A stretch of 64,000 nt of DNA from Kosakonia arachidis (GCF_900116535.1 NZ_FPAU01000004.1:468824-532823); one strand, 5' to 3'; positions 8,966 through 17,863 are shown, numbered from the stretch's first letter. Numbers and translations: made by a program. The notes: generated by a model from the sequence alone, not told the origin.

Positions 8966-10128
8966 GCCATCCAGCAACGGCAATGATCCTCGACGCCGGA
9001 TTTGCGTCGCTGCCTTTGCAACAGGCTGTTAAAGCGGCGGGCTTTACGACGCTGGTGTGCAGCGGCAAAGCGCAGGATGCGGGAATGAAGTTCGCCGATA
9101 TCGCGCATGTACAGAATTACGCTGACGCCGATGCAGTGCTGGCCGTGGCGCGCGAACAGAAGATTACGGCGATTTTGCCCGGTGTTACCGATGTCTCTTA
9201 TCTGACCGGTAGCCGTGTGGCGGCCGAACTCGGACTGGCCGGTTTTGATACGCCGGACGTCAGTGACACGCTGTTTCTTAAAGATCGTTTCCGCGCCTGG
9301 GCAGAGCTGAAAGGCTATCCGATTCCGCGTGCGGTTAACGAACTGAAAGCGGCGTGTGATTTGCCTTTTCCGTTACTGGTTAAGCCCATTGATGCCTATA
9401 GCGGGATCGGTATTACGCTGGTGCGCGAGCCGGGCGCATTGCCGCAGGCGGTTGAACTGGCACGCGGCGCTTCCCGTAATGGCCACTGCGTCATCGAAAC
9501 TTTCTGCGAAGGTGCGTTATACAGCCATTCGGCATTTATTCGCGGCGGTGAGATTGTCTGTGAATTTTTCGTCGATGAATATTGCACTGTTTATCCCTGG
9601 CAGGTGAACAGCAGTAGCCTGAGCCTGACGCTAGCTGAAGCGATGCGCGATCGCGTCAGCGAATGCATGCAGACGCTGGTGCGGGAACTGCAACTCGTTG
9701 ATGGCTTACTGCATACCCAGTTTATCGCCAACGAGCATGATTTTTGGCTGATTGAGTTAACCCGGCGTTGCCCGGGCGATCTCTATTCGCGTCTGATTGA
9801 ATTGTCTACCGGCGAAGCCTATTCCATCGGCTTTGTCGCACCCTTTATTGGCCGCGAATCCGCATTCAGCGCGCGTCGTCCCGCGCATCAGCGAGCCATC
9901 GCCCGGCATACTATTTCCAGCAATGCTGAAAGTCACTTTGTTGGTTATTGCTTTGCCCCGCTGGCGGCGCGAATTATTGAGACTATCCCGTTGAAGTTAC
10001 CTGGTGATCCTCTGTTGCCCGCGCCGCGGGACAGGGCGGGGTTGGTTTTTGCCGAGTTTGAGAATTTCGCCGAACTCGCGCGATTGACACCACAGCTCAA
10101 AAACTATTTTTCTTTTAAAACGATTTAA
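8962..10128 (+). CDS. ATP-grasp family ligase
   Basis: The protein has 388 residues from the ATG that overlaps the aminotransferase stop as ATGA, preceded by a G-rich ribosome-binding site. The N-terminal 100 residues form a pre-ATP-grasp Rossmann-like part (MILDAGFASLPLQQAVKAAG). The ATP-binding part contains LLVKPIDAYSGIGITLV and the metal-binding end FWLIELTRRCPGDLYSRLI. ATP-grasp enzymes join a carboxylate to an amine or similar nucleophile through an acyl phosphate. Between an aminosugar-forming transaminase and an oxidoreductase, the simplest reading is that it acylates the sugar amine with an amino acid or other acid. The substrate is inference; the fold assignment is secure. Confidence 0.85.
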   Translation: MSHPATAMILDAGFASLPLQQAVKAAGFTTLVCSGKAQDAGMKFADIAHVQNYADADAVLAVAREQKITAILPGVTDVSYLTGSRVAAELGLAGFDTPDVSDTLFLKDRFRAWAELKGYPIPRAVNELKAACDLPFPLLVKPIDAYSGIGITLVREPGALPQAVELARGASRNGHCVIETFCEGALYSHSAFIRGGEIVCEFFVDEYCTVYPWQVNSSSLSLTLAEAMRDRVSECMQTLVRELQLVDGLLHTQFIANEHDFWLIELTRRCPGDLYSRLIELSTGEAYSIGFVAPFIGRESAFSARRPAHQRAIARHTISSNAESHFVGYCFAPLAARIIETIPLKLPGDPLLPAPRDRAGLVFAEFENFAELARLTPQLKNYFSFKTI

Positions 10129-10138
10129 GGACTGGATT

Positions 10139-11248
10139 ATGGCCAAGCCTTTGCGCCTTGCATTCATCGGTGGCGGTATCAATTCCGCCATCGGCATGAC
10201 ACATAAAATCGCCAGCCAGATGGACGGGCACTTCCAGTTGACGGCGGGCTGTTTCAGCCGAGATGAAAGCATCAATCAGCAAACCGGAGCAGCCTGGGGG
10301 CTGGAGAAGCGCGCGATTTATCAGGATGCGCTCTTGATGCTGGAAAAAGAGCATCAGCGTCTTGATGCGGTGGCGGTGTTGACGCCGACGCCTGCGCACC
10401 GCGACATTTTACTGGCTTGCCTGGAGTACCCGTTGCCGATCATCTGCGAGAAGGCGATGGTGGCAACGGTAGGTGATGCGCAAGAGATTCAGCAGCGGGT
10501 TGATGAGGTTAACAGCCCGCTGTATGTGACGTTCAACTATACCGGTTATCCGATGGTACGCGAACTACGCCAGCGCCTGCTGAGCGGCGGGCTTGGGCGA
10601 GTTCAGCAGGTAATGGTCGAAATGCCGCAGGAAGGTTTTAGCCGCTGCCGTAATGATGGCAACGTGACCTTACCGCAACTCTGGCGTCGAGTGGACGGAG
10701 AAATCCCAACGGTATCGCTGGACCTCGGCGTTCATGTGCACCAGTTGGTGGAGTTTCTCACCGACAAACAGGCGTTGGATGTTTACGCCGTTAACAGCAC
10801 ATTTGCGCGAGTGCCGAACGTGGTGGACACCGTCAATATCGTCTCACGTTATACCGACGATATGGTGTGTAACTACTGGTACGGTAAAGCCGCGCTCGGT
10901 TTCCGCAACGGTTTGCGGATCCGCATTTATGGTACAGAAGGCAGCGCCGAATGGTTGCAGATGGAGCCGGAGTATCTGCGCATTGCTGATATTCATGGCA
11001 ACGTGCGTATTGTCGATCGTACAGCGGGTGACAACACCATCGCCAATTTGGATCGTTACTGTCGCTTTAAAGCCGGTCATCCGGCAGGTTTTATTGAAGC
11101 TTTTGCCAACTACTACTGCGATATCGCTGCAGCTTTGCGTGGCGAAGCAAACAGCTATGCAATTGGTTCTGCCACCGCATTGCAGGGATTGTCATTCCTG
11201 GAAAGCGCGAACAGAAGTGCGATTGCGCAGCAAAAAATAGTGCTGTGA
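10139..11248 (+). CDS. Gfo/Idh/MocA family NAD(P)-dependent oxidoreductase
   Basis: This 369-residue protein has an N-terminal Rossmann domain beginning LRLAFIGGGINSAIG, followed by AVLTPTPAHRDI and ICEKAM, which corresponds to the family's EKP motif with alanine instead of proline. The C-terminal half has the family's substrate-binding sheet (SLDLGVHVHQLVEFL). Members oxidise or reduce sugars, often nucleotide sugars, with NAD(P). It follows the ATP-grasp gene by 10 bp with an AAGGA ribosome-binding site and is the last gene of the operon. It may provide or modify the ketosugar or acyl part of the presumed flagellar glycan; the exact substrate is unknown. Confidence 0.86.
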   Translation: MAKPLRLAFIGGGINSAIGMTHKIASQMDGHFQLTAGCFSRDESINQQTGAAWGLEKRAIYQDALLMLEKEHQRLDAVAVLTPTPAHRDILLACLEYPLPIICEKAMVATVGDAQEIQQRVDEVNSPLYVTFNYTGYPMVRELRQRLLSGGLGRVQQVMVEMPQEGFSRCRNDGNVTLPQLWRRVDGEIPTVSLDLGVHVHQLVEFLTDKQALDVYAVNSTFARVPNVVDTVNIVSRYTDDMVCNYWYGKAALGFRNGLRIRIYGTEGSAEWLQMEPEYLRIADIHGNVRIVDRTAGDNTIANLDRYCRFKAGHPAGFIEAFANYYCDIAAALRGEANSYAIGSATALQGLSFLESANRSAIAQQKIVL

Positions 11249-11967
11249 TTGGCCTTTTAACGTCACCCTGAAATTGCTTTTGTTTATGTAAAATTGGCAA
11301 AAGTGATTTAGATATTATGAATGAAATAGAGTGAATGAGCGTCCGCGTACGGATGAAGACCTGCGGGTTATTTAGCACAATAAGCGGAGATATTTTTGTC
11401 CCGTAAAGCGAGACGGTTGCTTATGAAGCAATAACGGTGAAACCGTGTCCTGAAGGTTATACGGTTTATGTTCATAATATCATCAAGTTAGACCGCGTGA
11501 CGCAAAGATATTTGCCTGAGAATTACATTCTGCTTGTTTGATATGTCTGCATCAAATTAGATGCGCGGGCAGGACAATTGGATAAAGTATTTTGCAGGTT
11601 GGATGCGAATTGATTGATAGAAATACCGTTACGCTTTATGACGGGGAATTATGCCAGAAAAACAAACTGCAGCCAATCTGATGAAGCATCGGTTGATTAT
11701 TTTGTCGATGCTGGTGAGACGTTTCTGATGACACTAGAGAGCAATATGTTAAAAACACAGCGAAAATTTAGGTCATTAGGGCGTAGGCCAAGGATTTCGT
11801 CGGGTGTGCAAACTATCGGCGTAAATCACAAAAGTAAAAACCGAGCGCGATGTTTCAATTTATCTACAATATTTCAGATGATTATCGATTTTACCTGCGC
11901 GGACATCATCCGGCGCTGGCTTTCGAGCTAGTATTATATGCATTGCCGTCGAAACGTGTGGTGTTAT
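11249..11967. other. Gene-poor, AT-rich stretch between the sugar-modification operon and fliA
   Basis: About 720 bp carry no convincing full gene. An open frame of 105 codons at 11614-11931 has poor protein character and no ribosome-binding site. A 39-codon frame, 11850-11969, reads like real protein (SDDYRFYLRGHHPALAFELV) and may be the end of a lost gene. The base composition is clearly lower in G+C than the flanking genes. It is best read as scar tissue left by insertion or loss of genes between fliC and fliA. Confidence 0.5.
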
Positions 11968-12010
11968 AAAGGCAAATAACCCCCCATTTTACCCACTATT
12001 CATCCGATTA
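11968..12010 (+). promoter_or_regulatory. Candidate FlhD4C2 binding site upstream of fliA
   Basis: The left arm AAAGGCAAATAACC and the right arm CACTATTCATCCGATT are imperfect inverted copies of the FlhD4C2 half-site (AANGGC-NN-AAATA type), separated by about 12 bp. That is the expected geometry for a class 2 flagellar promoter, which fliA has in E. coli. Confidence 0.6.
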
Positions 12011-12036
12011 AAACCACTCCAGAATCGGATAATCAT

Positions 12037-12044
12037 GCCGATAA
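12037..12044 (+). promoter_or_regulatory. Sigma28 -10 element of the fliA class 3 promoter
   Basis: GCCGATAA is an exact match to the sigma28 -10 consensus, 26 bp before the fliA GTG, matching the autoregulatory promoter position in E. coli. The -35 sequence 11 bp upstream (TCCAGAAT) is a poor match. Confidence 0.65.
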
Positions 12045-12069
12045 CTCAATTAACGCAGGGCTGTTTATC

Positions 12070-12789
12070 GTGAATTCACTCTATACCGCTGAAGGTGTAA
12101 TGGATAAACACTCGCTGTGGCAGCGTTATGTACCTCTTGTGCGTCACGAAGCATTGCGCCTCCAGGTGCGATTGCCGGCGAGTGTGGAACTGGACGACCT
12201 GCTACAGGCGGGCGGTATCGGTCTACTGAATGCTGTAGACCGATACGACGCTCTGCAAGGAACGGCATTTACCACTTACGCAGTGCAGCGTATTCGTGGG
12301 GCGATGCTGGACGAATTGCGCAGCCGCGATTGGGTGCCGCGCAGCGTCCGGCGTAATGCCCGCGAAGTGGCGCAAGCCATGGGGCAACTGGAGCAAGAAC
12401 TGGGGCGTAACGCGACGGAAACAGAAGTATCGCAACGCCTTGGGATTCCTGTTGAGGAATACCGTCAGATGCTGCTCGATACCAACAATAGCCAGCTTTT
12501 TTCCTATGATGAATGGCGGGAAGAGCACGGTGACAGTATCGAGCTGGTAACTGACGATCACCAACAGGAAAACCCGTTATTCCAGCTAATGGAAAGTAAT
12601 TTGCGTCACCGGGTGATGGAAGCTATTGAATCTCTCCCGGAGCGTGAACAACTTGTCCTGACGCTGTACTACCAGGAAGAGCTTAATCTCAAAGAGATTG
12701 GCGCTGTTCTTGAAGTAGGAGAATCGCGGGTGAGCCAGCTCCATAGTCAGGCTATTAAGCGCTTACGTACCAAGCTGGGTAAGTTATAG
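12070..12789 (+). CDS. fliA: Flagellar sigma factor sigma28 (FliA)
   Basis: This 239-residue protein has the same length as E. coli FliA. It directs RNA polymerase to class 3 flagellar promoters such as that of tar in this window and is held inactive by FlgM until the hook is finished. Sigma region 2 (about residues 15-90, with VELDDLLQAGGIGLL and FTTYAVQRIRGAMLDELR), region 3 and region 4 with its helix-turn-helix (LKEIGAVLEVGESRVSQL) are all visible. The GTG start matches the E. coli gene, where the same 5' coding sequence occurs. fliZ follows by 62 bp. Confidence 0.97.
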   Translation: MNSLYTAEGVMDKHSLWQRYVPLVRHEALRLQVRLPASVELDDLLQAGGIGLLNAVDRYDALQGTAFTTYAVQRIRGAMLDELRSRDWVPRSVRRNAREVAQAMGQLEQELGRNATETEVSQRLGIPVEEYRQMLLDTNNSQLFSYDEWREEHGDSIELVTDDHQQENPLFQLMESNLRHRVMEAIESLPEREQLVLTLYYQEELNLKEIGAVLEVGESRVSQLHSQAIKRLRTKLGKL

Positions 12790-12851
12790 GTTGGTGATCC
12801 TGCATCGCCCCTGGTAAATGCCGAACAACGCATTGACAACCAGGAGTTATC

Positions 12852-13403
12852 ATGACGGTGCAGCAACCTAAAAGACGGCCTCTAAGCCGCTACCTTAAAG
12901 ACTTTAAACACAGCCAGACGCATTGCGCTCATTGCCATAAGTTGCTCGACCGTATCACTCTGGTCCGTCGGGGCGAAATCGTAAACAAGATTGCGATTTC
13001 CCGGCTGGATATGCTGTTGGATGAAGCGGCCTGGCAACAAGAGCAAAAAGAGTGGGTTGCACTCTGTCGTTTCTGCGGGGATTTGCACTGCAAAGAGCAG
13101 AGCGATTTCTTCGATATCATCGGGTTCAAACAATATCTCTTCGAACAGACTGAGATGAGTCACGGTACGGTGCGCGAGTATGTTGTCCGTCTGCGCCGGC
13201 TTGGCAATCATCTGAGCGAGTTAAACATCTCCCGTGATTTGCTAAATGAAGGGTTCCTCGACGAAAACCTGGAGCCATGGTTGCCCACGACCAGCACTAA
13301 TAACTATCGGATTGCTTTGCGCAAATATGCTCAGTTTAAGACGCAGATGCGTTTTACGCCGCTGCAAAAAATGGCCGTTGGCGCGAGATCTGATATATAT
13401 TAA
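12852..13403 (+). CDS. fliZ: Flagellar regulator FliZ
   Basis: This 183-residue protein has the usual length for FliZ. In E. coli FliZ binds sigmaS-type promoters and represses them, which favours motility over curli and stationary-phase genes; in Salmonella it raises FlhDC activity. The N-terminus is rich in paired cysteines and histidines (HCAHCHKLL, CRFCGDLHC), and the middle carries the DNA-binding helix that resembles a phage integrase core-binding domain (EMSHGTVREYVVRLRRLG). An SD-like AGGAG precedes the ATG. It is expected to be co-transcribed with fliA. Confidence 0.96.
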   Translation: MTVQQPKRRPLSRYLKDFKHSQTHCAHCHKLLDRITLVRRGEIVNKIAISRLDMLLDEAAWQQEQKEWVALCRFCGDLHCKEQSDFFDIIGFKQYLFEQTEMSHGTVREYVVRLRRLGNHLSELNISRDLLNEGFLDENLEPWLPTTSTNNYRIALRKYAQFKTQMRFTPLQKMAVGARSDIY

Positions 13404-13491
13404 AAAAGAATAACATGTAGTGAGTCATTGCTTGTGATTACGTTTTTCCAGGCAATGCACTGCTACAGCCAATTCTTTTATCGGGGTAACT

Positions 13492-14292
13492 ATGAAACTA
13501 GCACTTCTGGGACGTCGTGCGCTGATGGCCGTTATGGCCGTCACGCTGATGGCGGGGGTAAACGCAAAAACATTCGCCGCGGAAAACCTGCTGAATAAAG
13601 TCAAAGAGCGCGGCACGCTGTTAGTTGGTCTGGAAGGCACGTATCCGCCGTTCAGTTTCCAGGGCGATGATGGCAAGCTGACGGGTTTTGAAGTGGAGTT
13701 CGCCGATGCGTTAGCGAAGCATTTGGGGGTGAAAGCCGCCCTCAAGCCGACGAAATGGGACGGTATGCTGGCCTCGCTGGACTCGAAACGCATCGACGTG
13801 GTGATCAACCAGGTGACCATCTCCGATGAACGCAAGAAAAAATATGATTTTTCCACTCCCTATACCGTCTCCGGTATCCAGGCGCTGGTGAAAAAAGGCA
13901 ATGAAGCTGGCATTAAAACTGCAGCCGATCTGAAAGGGAAAAAAGTCGGCGTTGGCTTGGGGACCAACTACGAAGAGTGGTTGCGCCAGAACGTCCAGGG
14001 CGTCGATATTCGCACCTATGACGATGATCCGACAAAATATCAGGATCTGCGCGTTGGCCGCATCGATGCGATTCTGGTAGATCGCCTTGCGGCACTGGAT
14101 CTGGTGAAAAAAACCAAAGATACCCTGGCAGTAGCCGGTGATGCATTCTCACGTCAGGAATCCGGTGTGGCGCTGCGCAAGGGAAATGACGATCTGTTGC
14201 AGGCGATTGATGTGGCAATTGCTGATATGCAAAAAGATGGCACGATGAAAGCGCTATCGGAAAAATGGTTTGGAACAGATGTGACGAAGTGA
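13492..14292 (+). CDS. tcyJ: L-cystine-binding periplasmic protein (FliY/TcyJ)
   Basis: This 266-residue solute-binding protein of family 3 starts with a Sec signal peptide (about residues 1-29, ending TFA before AENLL). The amino-acid-binding core is seen in LLVGLEGTYPPFSF, IDVVINQVTISDERKKKYDFS and GTNYEEWL. It delivers cystine to the TcyL-TcyN ABC transporter encoded just downstream. The old name fliY comes from its place in the flagellar cluster; it has no role in the flagellum. A strong terminator follows, so the transporter genes are partly uncoupled from it. Confidence 0.96.
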   Translation: MKLALLGRRALMAVMAVTLMAGVNAKTFAAENLLNKVKERGTLLVGLEGTYPPFSFQGDDGKLTGFEVEFADALAKHLGVKAALKPTKWDGMLASLDSKRIDVVINQVTISDERKKKYDFSTPYTVSGIQALVKKGNEAGIKTAADLKGKKVGVGLGTNYEEWLRQNVQGVDIRTYDDDPTKYQDLRVGRIDAILVDRLAALDLVKKTKDTLAVAGDAFSRQESGVALRKGNDDLLQAIDVAIADMQKDGTMKALSEKWFGTDVTK

Positions 14293-14304
14293 TCGTTCCT
14301 CGTT

Positions 14305-14335
14305 AAAAAAGGCGCTTAAAAAAGCGCCTTTTTTA
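14305..14335 (+). terminator. Intrinsic terminator after tcyJ
   Basis: AAAAAAGGCGCTT pairs with AAGCGCCTTTTTT around a short A-rich loop and ends in a T run. Confidence 0.88.
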
Positions 14336-14399
14336 TTTCATCTCTGTAAATGTGCATAATAAAAACAATGCTCAACGTTATCCGGTCTTCGGAGGTTAT

Positions 14400-15386
14400 A
14401 TGTCTTTGCACAACCTGACCCGCTTTCCTCGTCTTGAATTTATTGGCGCACCGACGCCGCTGGAGTACCTGCCGCGCCTGTCTGATTACCTTGGGCGCGA
14501 GATTTTCATCAAACGCGATGATGTGACGCCGATTGCGATGGGCGGCAATAAGCTGCGCAAACTGGAGTTTCTTGCTGCTGATGCGCTACGAGAAGGTGCG
14601 GACACACTGATTACCGCAGGCGCGATTCAGTCTAACCATGTGCGTCAGACCGCTGCAGTGGCGGCGAAACTGGGTTTACACTGCGTTGCTCTGTTGGAAA
14701 ATCCCATTGGTACGAAGGCAGAAAACTATCTCAGCAATGGCAACCGCTTGCTGCTGGATCTGTTCAATGCACAAGTTGAAATGTGCGATGCGTTAACCGA
14801 TCCGGCTACGCAACTTGACGCGCTCGCTACGCGGGTCGAGGCGCAGGGGTTTCGCCCGTATGTGATTCCTGTCGGCGGTTCTAATGCGTTGGGTGCCATG
14901 GGCTACGTCGAAAGCGCGCTGGAAATTGCCCAACAGTGCGAAGGCGCAGTCGCGCTGTCGTCGGTGGTGGTCGCCTCCGGTAGTGCCGGAACCCATGCCG
15001 GACTTGCCGTTGGGCTGGAGCAGTTATTGCCGGACGTCGAGTTAATTGGCGTGACCGTTTCGCGCAGCGTGGCGGATCAAAAACCCAAAGTTGTGAGTTT
15101 GCAGCAGGCGATCGCTCACGATCTGGAGATAAGCGCTAAGGCCGATATTGTGCTTTGGGATGACTACTTTGCGCCGGGTTATGGCATGCCAAATGATGAA
15201 GGGATGGAAGCCGTGAAGCTGCTGGCGCGCCTGGAAGGGATTTTGCTCGACCCGGTCTATACCGGTAAGGCGATGGCGGGTTTACTCGATGGCATTGAGC
15301 AGAAACGTTTTAGAGACGATGGCCCGATCCTTTTCGTCCATACCGGCGGCGCGCCAGCGCTTTTCGCCTATCATCCGCATATCTGA
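14400..15386 (+). CDS. dcyD: D-cysteine desulfhydrase
   Basis: The chosen ATG follows CGGAGG and gives 328 residues, the exact length of E. coli DcyD; the frame is open 16 codons further upstream without a ribosome-binding site. The enzyme is a fold-type II PLP protein that splits D-cysteine into pyruvate, H2S and ammonia. The PLP lysine is K51 in [10 protein letters not shown], and the phosphate-binding loop [10 protein letters not shown] is present. It lies between the cystine-binding protein gene and the permease gene, in line with cystine and D-cysteine use as sulfur sources. Confidence 0.95.
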   Translation: MSLHNLTRFPRLEFIGAPTPLEYLPRLSDYLGREIFIKRDDVTPIAMGGNKLRKLEFLAADALREGADTLITAGAIQSNHVRQTAAVAAKLGLHCVALLENPIGTKAENYLSNGNRLLLDLFNAQVEMCDALTDPATQLDALATRVEAQGFRPYVIPVGGSNALGAMGYVESALEIAQQCEGAVALSSVVVASGSAGTHAGLAVGLEQLLPDVELIGVTVSRSVADQKPKVVSLQQAIAHDLEISAKADIVLWDDYFAPGYGMPNDEGMEAVKLLARLEGILLDPVYTGKAMAGLLDGIEQKRFRDDGPILFVHTGGAPALFAYHPHI

Positions 15387-15404
15387 TACGCAGGTAGCAT
15401 ACTG

Positions 15405-16073
15405 ATGCAAGAGAGTTTACAGCTCGTTATTGATTCAGCCCCTTATTTGCTCAAGGGGGCAGTATTCACTCTGCAATTGAGTATTGGCGGCATGTTTTTT
15501 GGTTTGCTGCTGGGCTTTGTGCTGGCGTTGATGCGGATGTCGCTGCTACTGCCGGTACGCTGGCTGGCGCGCTTTTATATCTCAATTTTTCGCGGTACGC
15601 CGCTGATCGCTCAGCTGTTTATGATCTATTACGGTCTGCCGCAGTTTGGCATAGAGCTGGATCCCATCCCTGCGGCGATGATTGGTCTTTCGCTTAACAC
15701 GGCAGCGTATGCAGCGGAAACCTTGCGAGCAGCCATCTCTTCCATCGATAAGGGGCAATGGGAAGCGGCCGCAAGTATTGGCATGACGTCCTGGCAAACA
15801 CTGCGCCGCGCGATTCTTCCACAGGCTGCACGCGTGGCGCTACCGCCGTTGAGTAATAGTTTTATCAGTCTGGTCAAAGATACTTCGCTGGCCGCAACTA
15901 TTCAGGTGCCGGAACTGTTCCGCCAGGCGCAACTGATCACGTCACGCACGCTGGAAGTGTTCACTATGTATCTTGCAGCATCGCTAATCTACTGGGTCAT
16001 GGCGACCGTGCTCTCTACGTTGCAGAACTATTTTGAAAACCAGCTTAACCGTCAGGAGCGTGATGCAAAATGA
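15405..16073 (+). CDS. tcyL: L-cystine ABC transporter permease
   Basis: This 222-residue membrane protein of the polar amino-acid permease family has several hydrophobic helices and the cytoplasmic EAA loop (WEAAASIGMTSWQTLRRAIL, about 117-136) that docks to the ATPase. Its length equals that of E. coli TcyL (YecS). It starts 18 bp after dcyD and overlaps tcyN by 4 bp (ATGA), so the three genes form an operon. Confidence 0.96.
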   Translation: MQESLQLVIDSAPYLLKGAVFTLQLSIGGMFFGLLLGFVLALMRMSLLLPVRWLARFYISIFRGTPLIAQLFMIYYGLPQFGIELDPIPAAMIGLSLNTAAYAAETLRAAISSIDKGQWEAAASIGMTSWQTLRRAILPQAARVALPPLSNSFISLVKDTSLAATIQVPELFRQAQLITSRTLEVFTMYLAASLIYWVMATVLSTLQNYFENQLNRQERDAK

Positions 16074-16822
16074 GTGCTATCGACGTTAAAAATCTGGTGA
16101 AAAAATTCCACGGTCAGACCGTCCTGCACGGTATCGATCTGGAGGTTCAGGAGGGGGAAGTGGTGGCGATTATCGGCCCTAGTGGGTCCGGTAAAACCAC
16201 CTTACTGCGCAGTATTAATCTGCTGGAACAGCCGGAGAGTGGGACGATCCGGGTGGGGGCCATCACCATTGATACCTCACGATCGCCTGGCGAGCAGAAA
16301 AAGGCTATCCGCCAGTTGCGTCAGCATGTCGGATTTGTGTTCCAGAACTTCAATCTGTTTCCGCACCGTACGGTGCTGGAGAACATTATTGAAGGGCCGG
16401 TGATTGTGAAGGGTGAATCTAAACAAGAGGCCTGTGCGTTAGCGCGTCAGTTGCTGGAGAAAGTGGGGCTGAAGGGGAAAGAGACGAGCTTTCCACGTCG
16501 TTTATCCGGCGGTCAGCAGCAACGTGTCGCGATTGCCCGCGCATTGGCGATGCGTCCTGATGTTATCCTTTTTGACGAGCCAACCTCCGCGCTCGACCCC
16601 GAACTGGTTGGCGAAGTGCTGAATACCATTCGCCAGTTGGCGCAGGAGAAACGCACCATGGTGATTGTGACCCACGAGATGAGTTTTGCCCGCGATGTGG
16701 CGGACAGGGCGATCTTTATGGATCACGGGCGCATTGTGGAGCAAGGGCCGGCGAAGCTGCTGTTTTCCCAACCACAACAACCACGAACGCGGCAATTTCT
16801 GGAAAAATTCCTGATGCAATAA
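16070..16822 (+). CDS. tcyN: L-cystine ABC transporter ATP-binding protein
   Basis: This 250-residue ABC ATPase has Walker A (GPSGSGKTT near residue 36), the signature LSGGQQQRVAIARA (about 145) and Walker B VILFDEPTSALD (about 165), followed by the switch histidine in VTHEMSF. Length and order match E. coli TcyN (YecC). It powers uptake of cystine through TcyL. A weak inverted repeat (CGCGATT at 16829 and AATCGCG at 16854) follows the gene and may end the transcript. Confidence 0.96.
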   Translation: MSAIDVKNLVKKFHGQTVLHGIDLEVQEGEVVAIIGPSGSGKTTLLRSINLLEQPESGTIRVGAITIDTSRSPGEQKKAIRQLRQHVGFVFQNFNLFPHRTVLENIIEGPVIVKGESKQEACALARQLLEKVGLKGKETSFPRRLSGGQQQRVAIARALAMRPDVILFDEPTSALDPELVGEVLNTIRQLAQEKRTMVIVTHEMSFARDVADRAIFMDHGRIVEQGPAKLLFSQPQQPRTRQFLEKFLMQ

Positions 16823-17112
16823 ACATGGCGCGATTCCGCCTGCCTGTTTGCTGAATCGCGTTAATTTAACCTAAGCTAAATTTTTTTGTCGGAATTAATA
16901 GCACACCGAAGCTGCGGTTATTATTCGCGTATATTTTTGTAATTATCCAATAGCCACGCAGTTTTTTCCTGTGGGTTGGCAGTGTTAAATCCGTCAGCCT
17001 CTGCGACGTGTTCCCACATTAACCAATATTTTATATTCATAATTAAGTTTTATGTGTTAGCTTAATGCATACATAATAATGATTATTAAAAGCAGGGGTA
17101 TTACCGGTCGGT

Positions 17113-17835
17113 ATGCAGGATAAAGAATTTTTTACCTGGCGGCGCGAAATGATGTCGCGTTTCCAGGAGATGACAGCGGCTAAGGATGTTCATACAGAGT
17201 TACAGCGGCAAACACAGCTGCTGGAGTTTGATTACTTTGCACTTTGCATTCGCCACCCAGTGCCCTTTACGCGGCCCAGGATTAGCGTTGAAACGACGTA
17301 TCCGCAGGCCTGGATGCAGCAATATCAGGCGGAGAATTTCTTTGCCATTGATCCCGTGCTTAAAGCCGAAAATTTCATTCAGGGACATTTGCCCTGGAAT
17401 GACACGCTCTTCCAGGATGCGAGGGTCTTGTGGGATGCTGCGCGGGATCATGGCCTGCGAAAAGGGATCTCACAATGCCTGATGCTGCCTAATCATGCGT
17501 TGGGTTTTCTCTCGGTTTCGCGTAGCAGTCTGTCTGGCAAAATGCTGTCTGAAGATGAGATTGAACTGCGATTGCAGACGCTGGTGCAGCTCAGCCTGCT
17601 GGCGCTGACGCGGCTGGAGGATCAGATGGTGTTGACACCGGAGATGCGCTTCAGTAAGCGTGAACGTGAGATCCTGAAATGGACGGCGGAAGGCAAGACT
17701 TCGGCGGAAATCGCCATGATTTTGTCGATCTCTGAGAATACCGTCAATTTTCATCAGAAGAATATGCAGAAGAAATTCAATGCACCCAATAAAACGCAGA
17801 TTGCTTGTTATGCTGCGGCGACCGGAATAATTTGA
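17113..17835 (+). CDS. sdiA: LuxR-family quorum-sensing regulator SdiA
   Basis: This 240-residue protein has the length of E. coli SdiA. The N-terminal autoinducer-binding domain (about 1-170) has the conserved aromatic and acidic pocket region around WMQQYQAENFFAIDPVL. The C-terminal LuxR helix-turn-helix (about 178-240) contains FSKREREILKWTAEGKTSAEIA and SENTVNFHQKNM. SdiA is a LuxR solo that responds to acyl-homoserine lactones made by other bacteria; no luxI-type gene is next to it. The 290 bp upstream are AT-rich with no recognised site. Confidence 0.95.
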   Translation: MQDKEFFTWRREMMSRFQEMTAAKDVHTELQRQTQLLEFDYFALCIRHPVPFTRPRISVETTYPQAWMQQYQAENFFAIDPVLKAENFIQGHLPWNDTLFQDARVLWDAARDHGLRKGISQCLMLPNHALGFLSVSRSSLSGKMLSEDEIELRLQTLVQLSLLALTRLEDQMVLTPEMRFSKREREILKWTAEGKTSAEIAMILSISENTVNFHQKNMQKKFNAPNKTQIACYAAATGII

Positions 17836-17863
17836 TTATTCATTGAGACGGCTCAGAAATCAG

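Noticed and set aside
11614-11931. 105-codon open frame before fliA
   Set aside because: It has unlikely protein composition and no translation signals; only a short overlapping frame looks protein-like.
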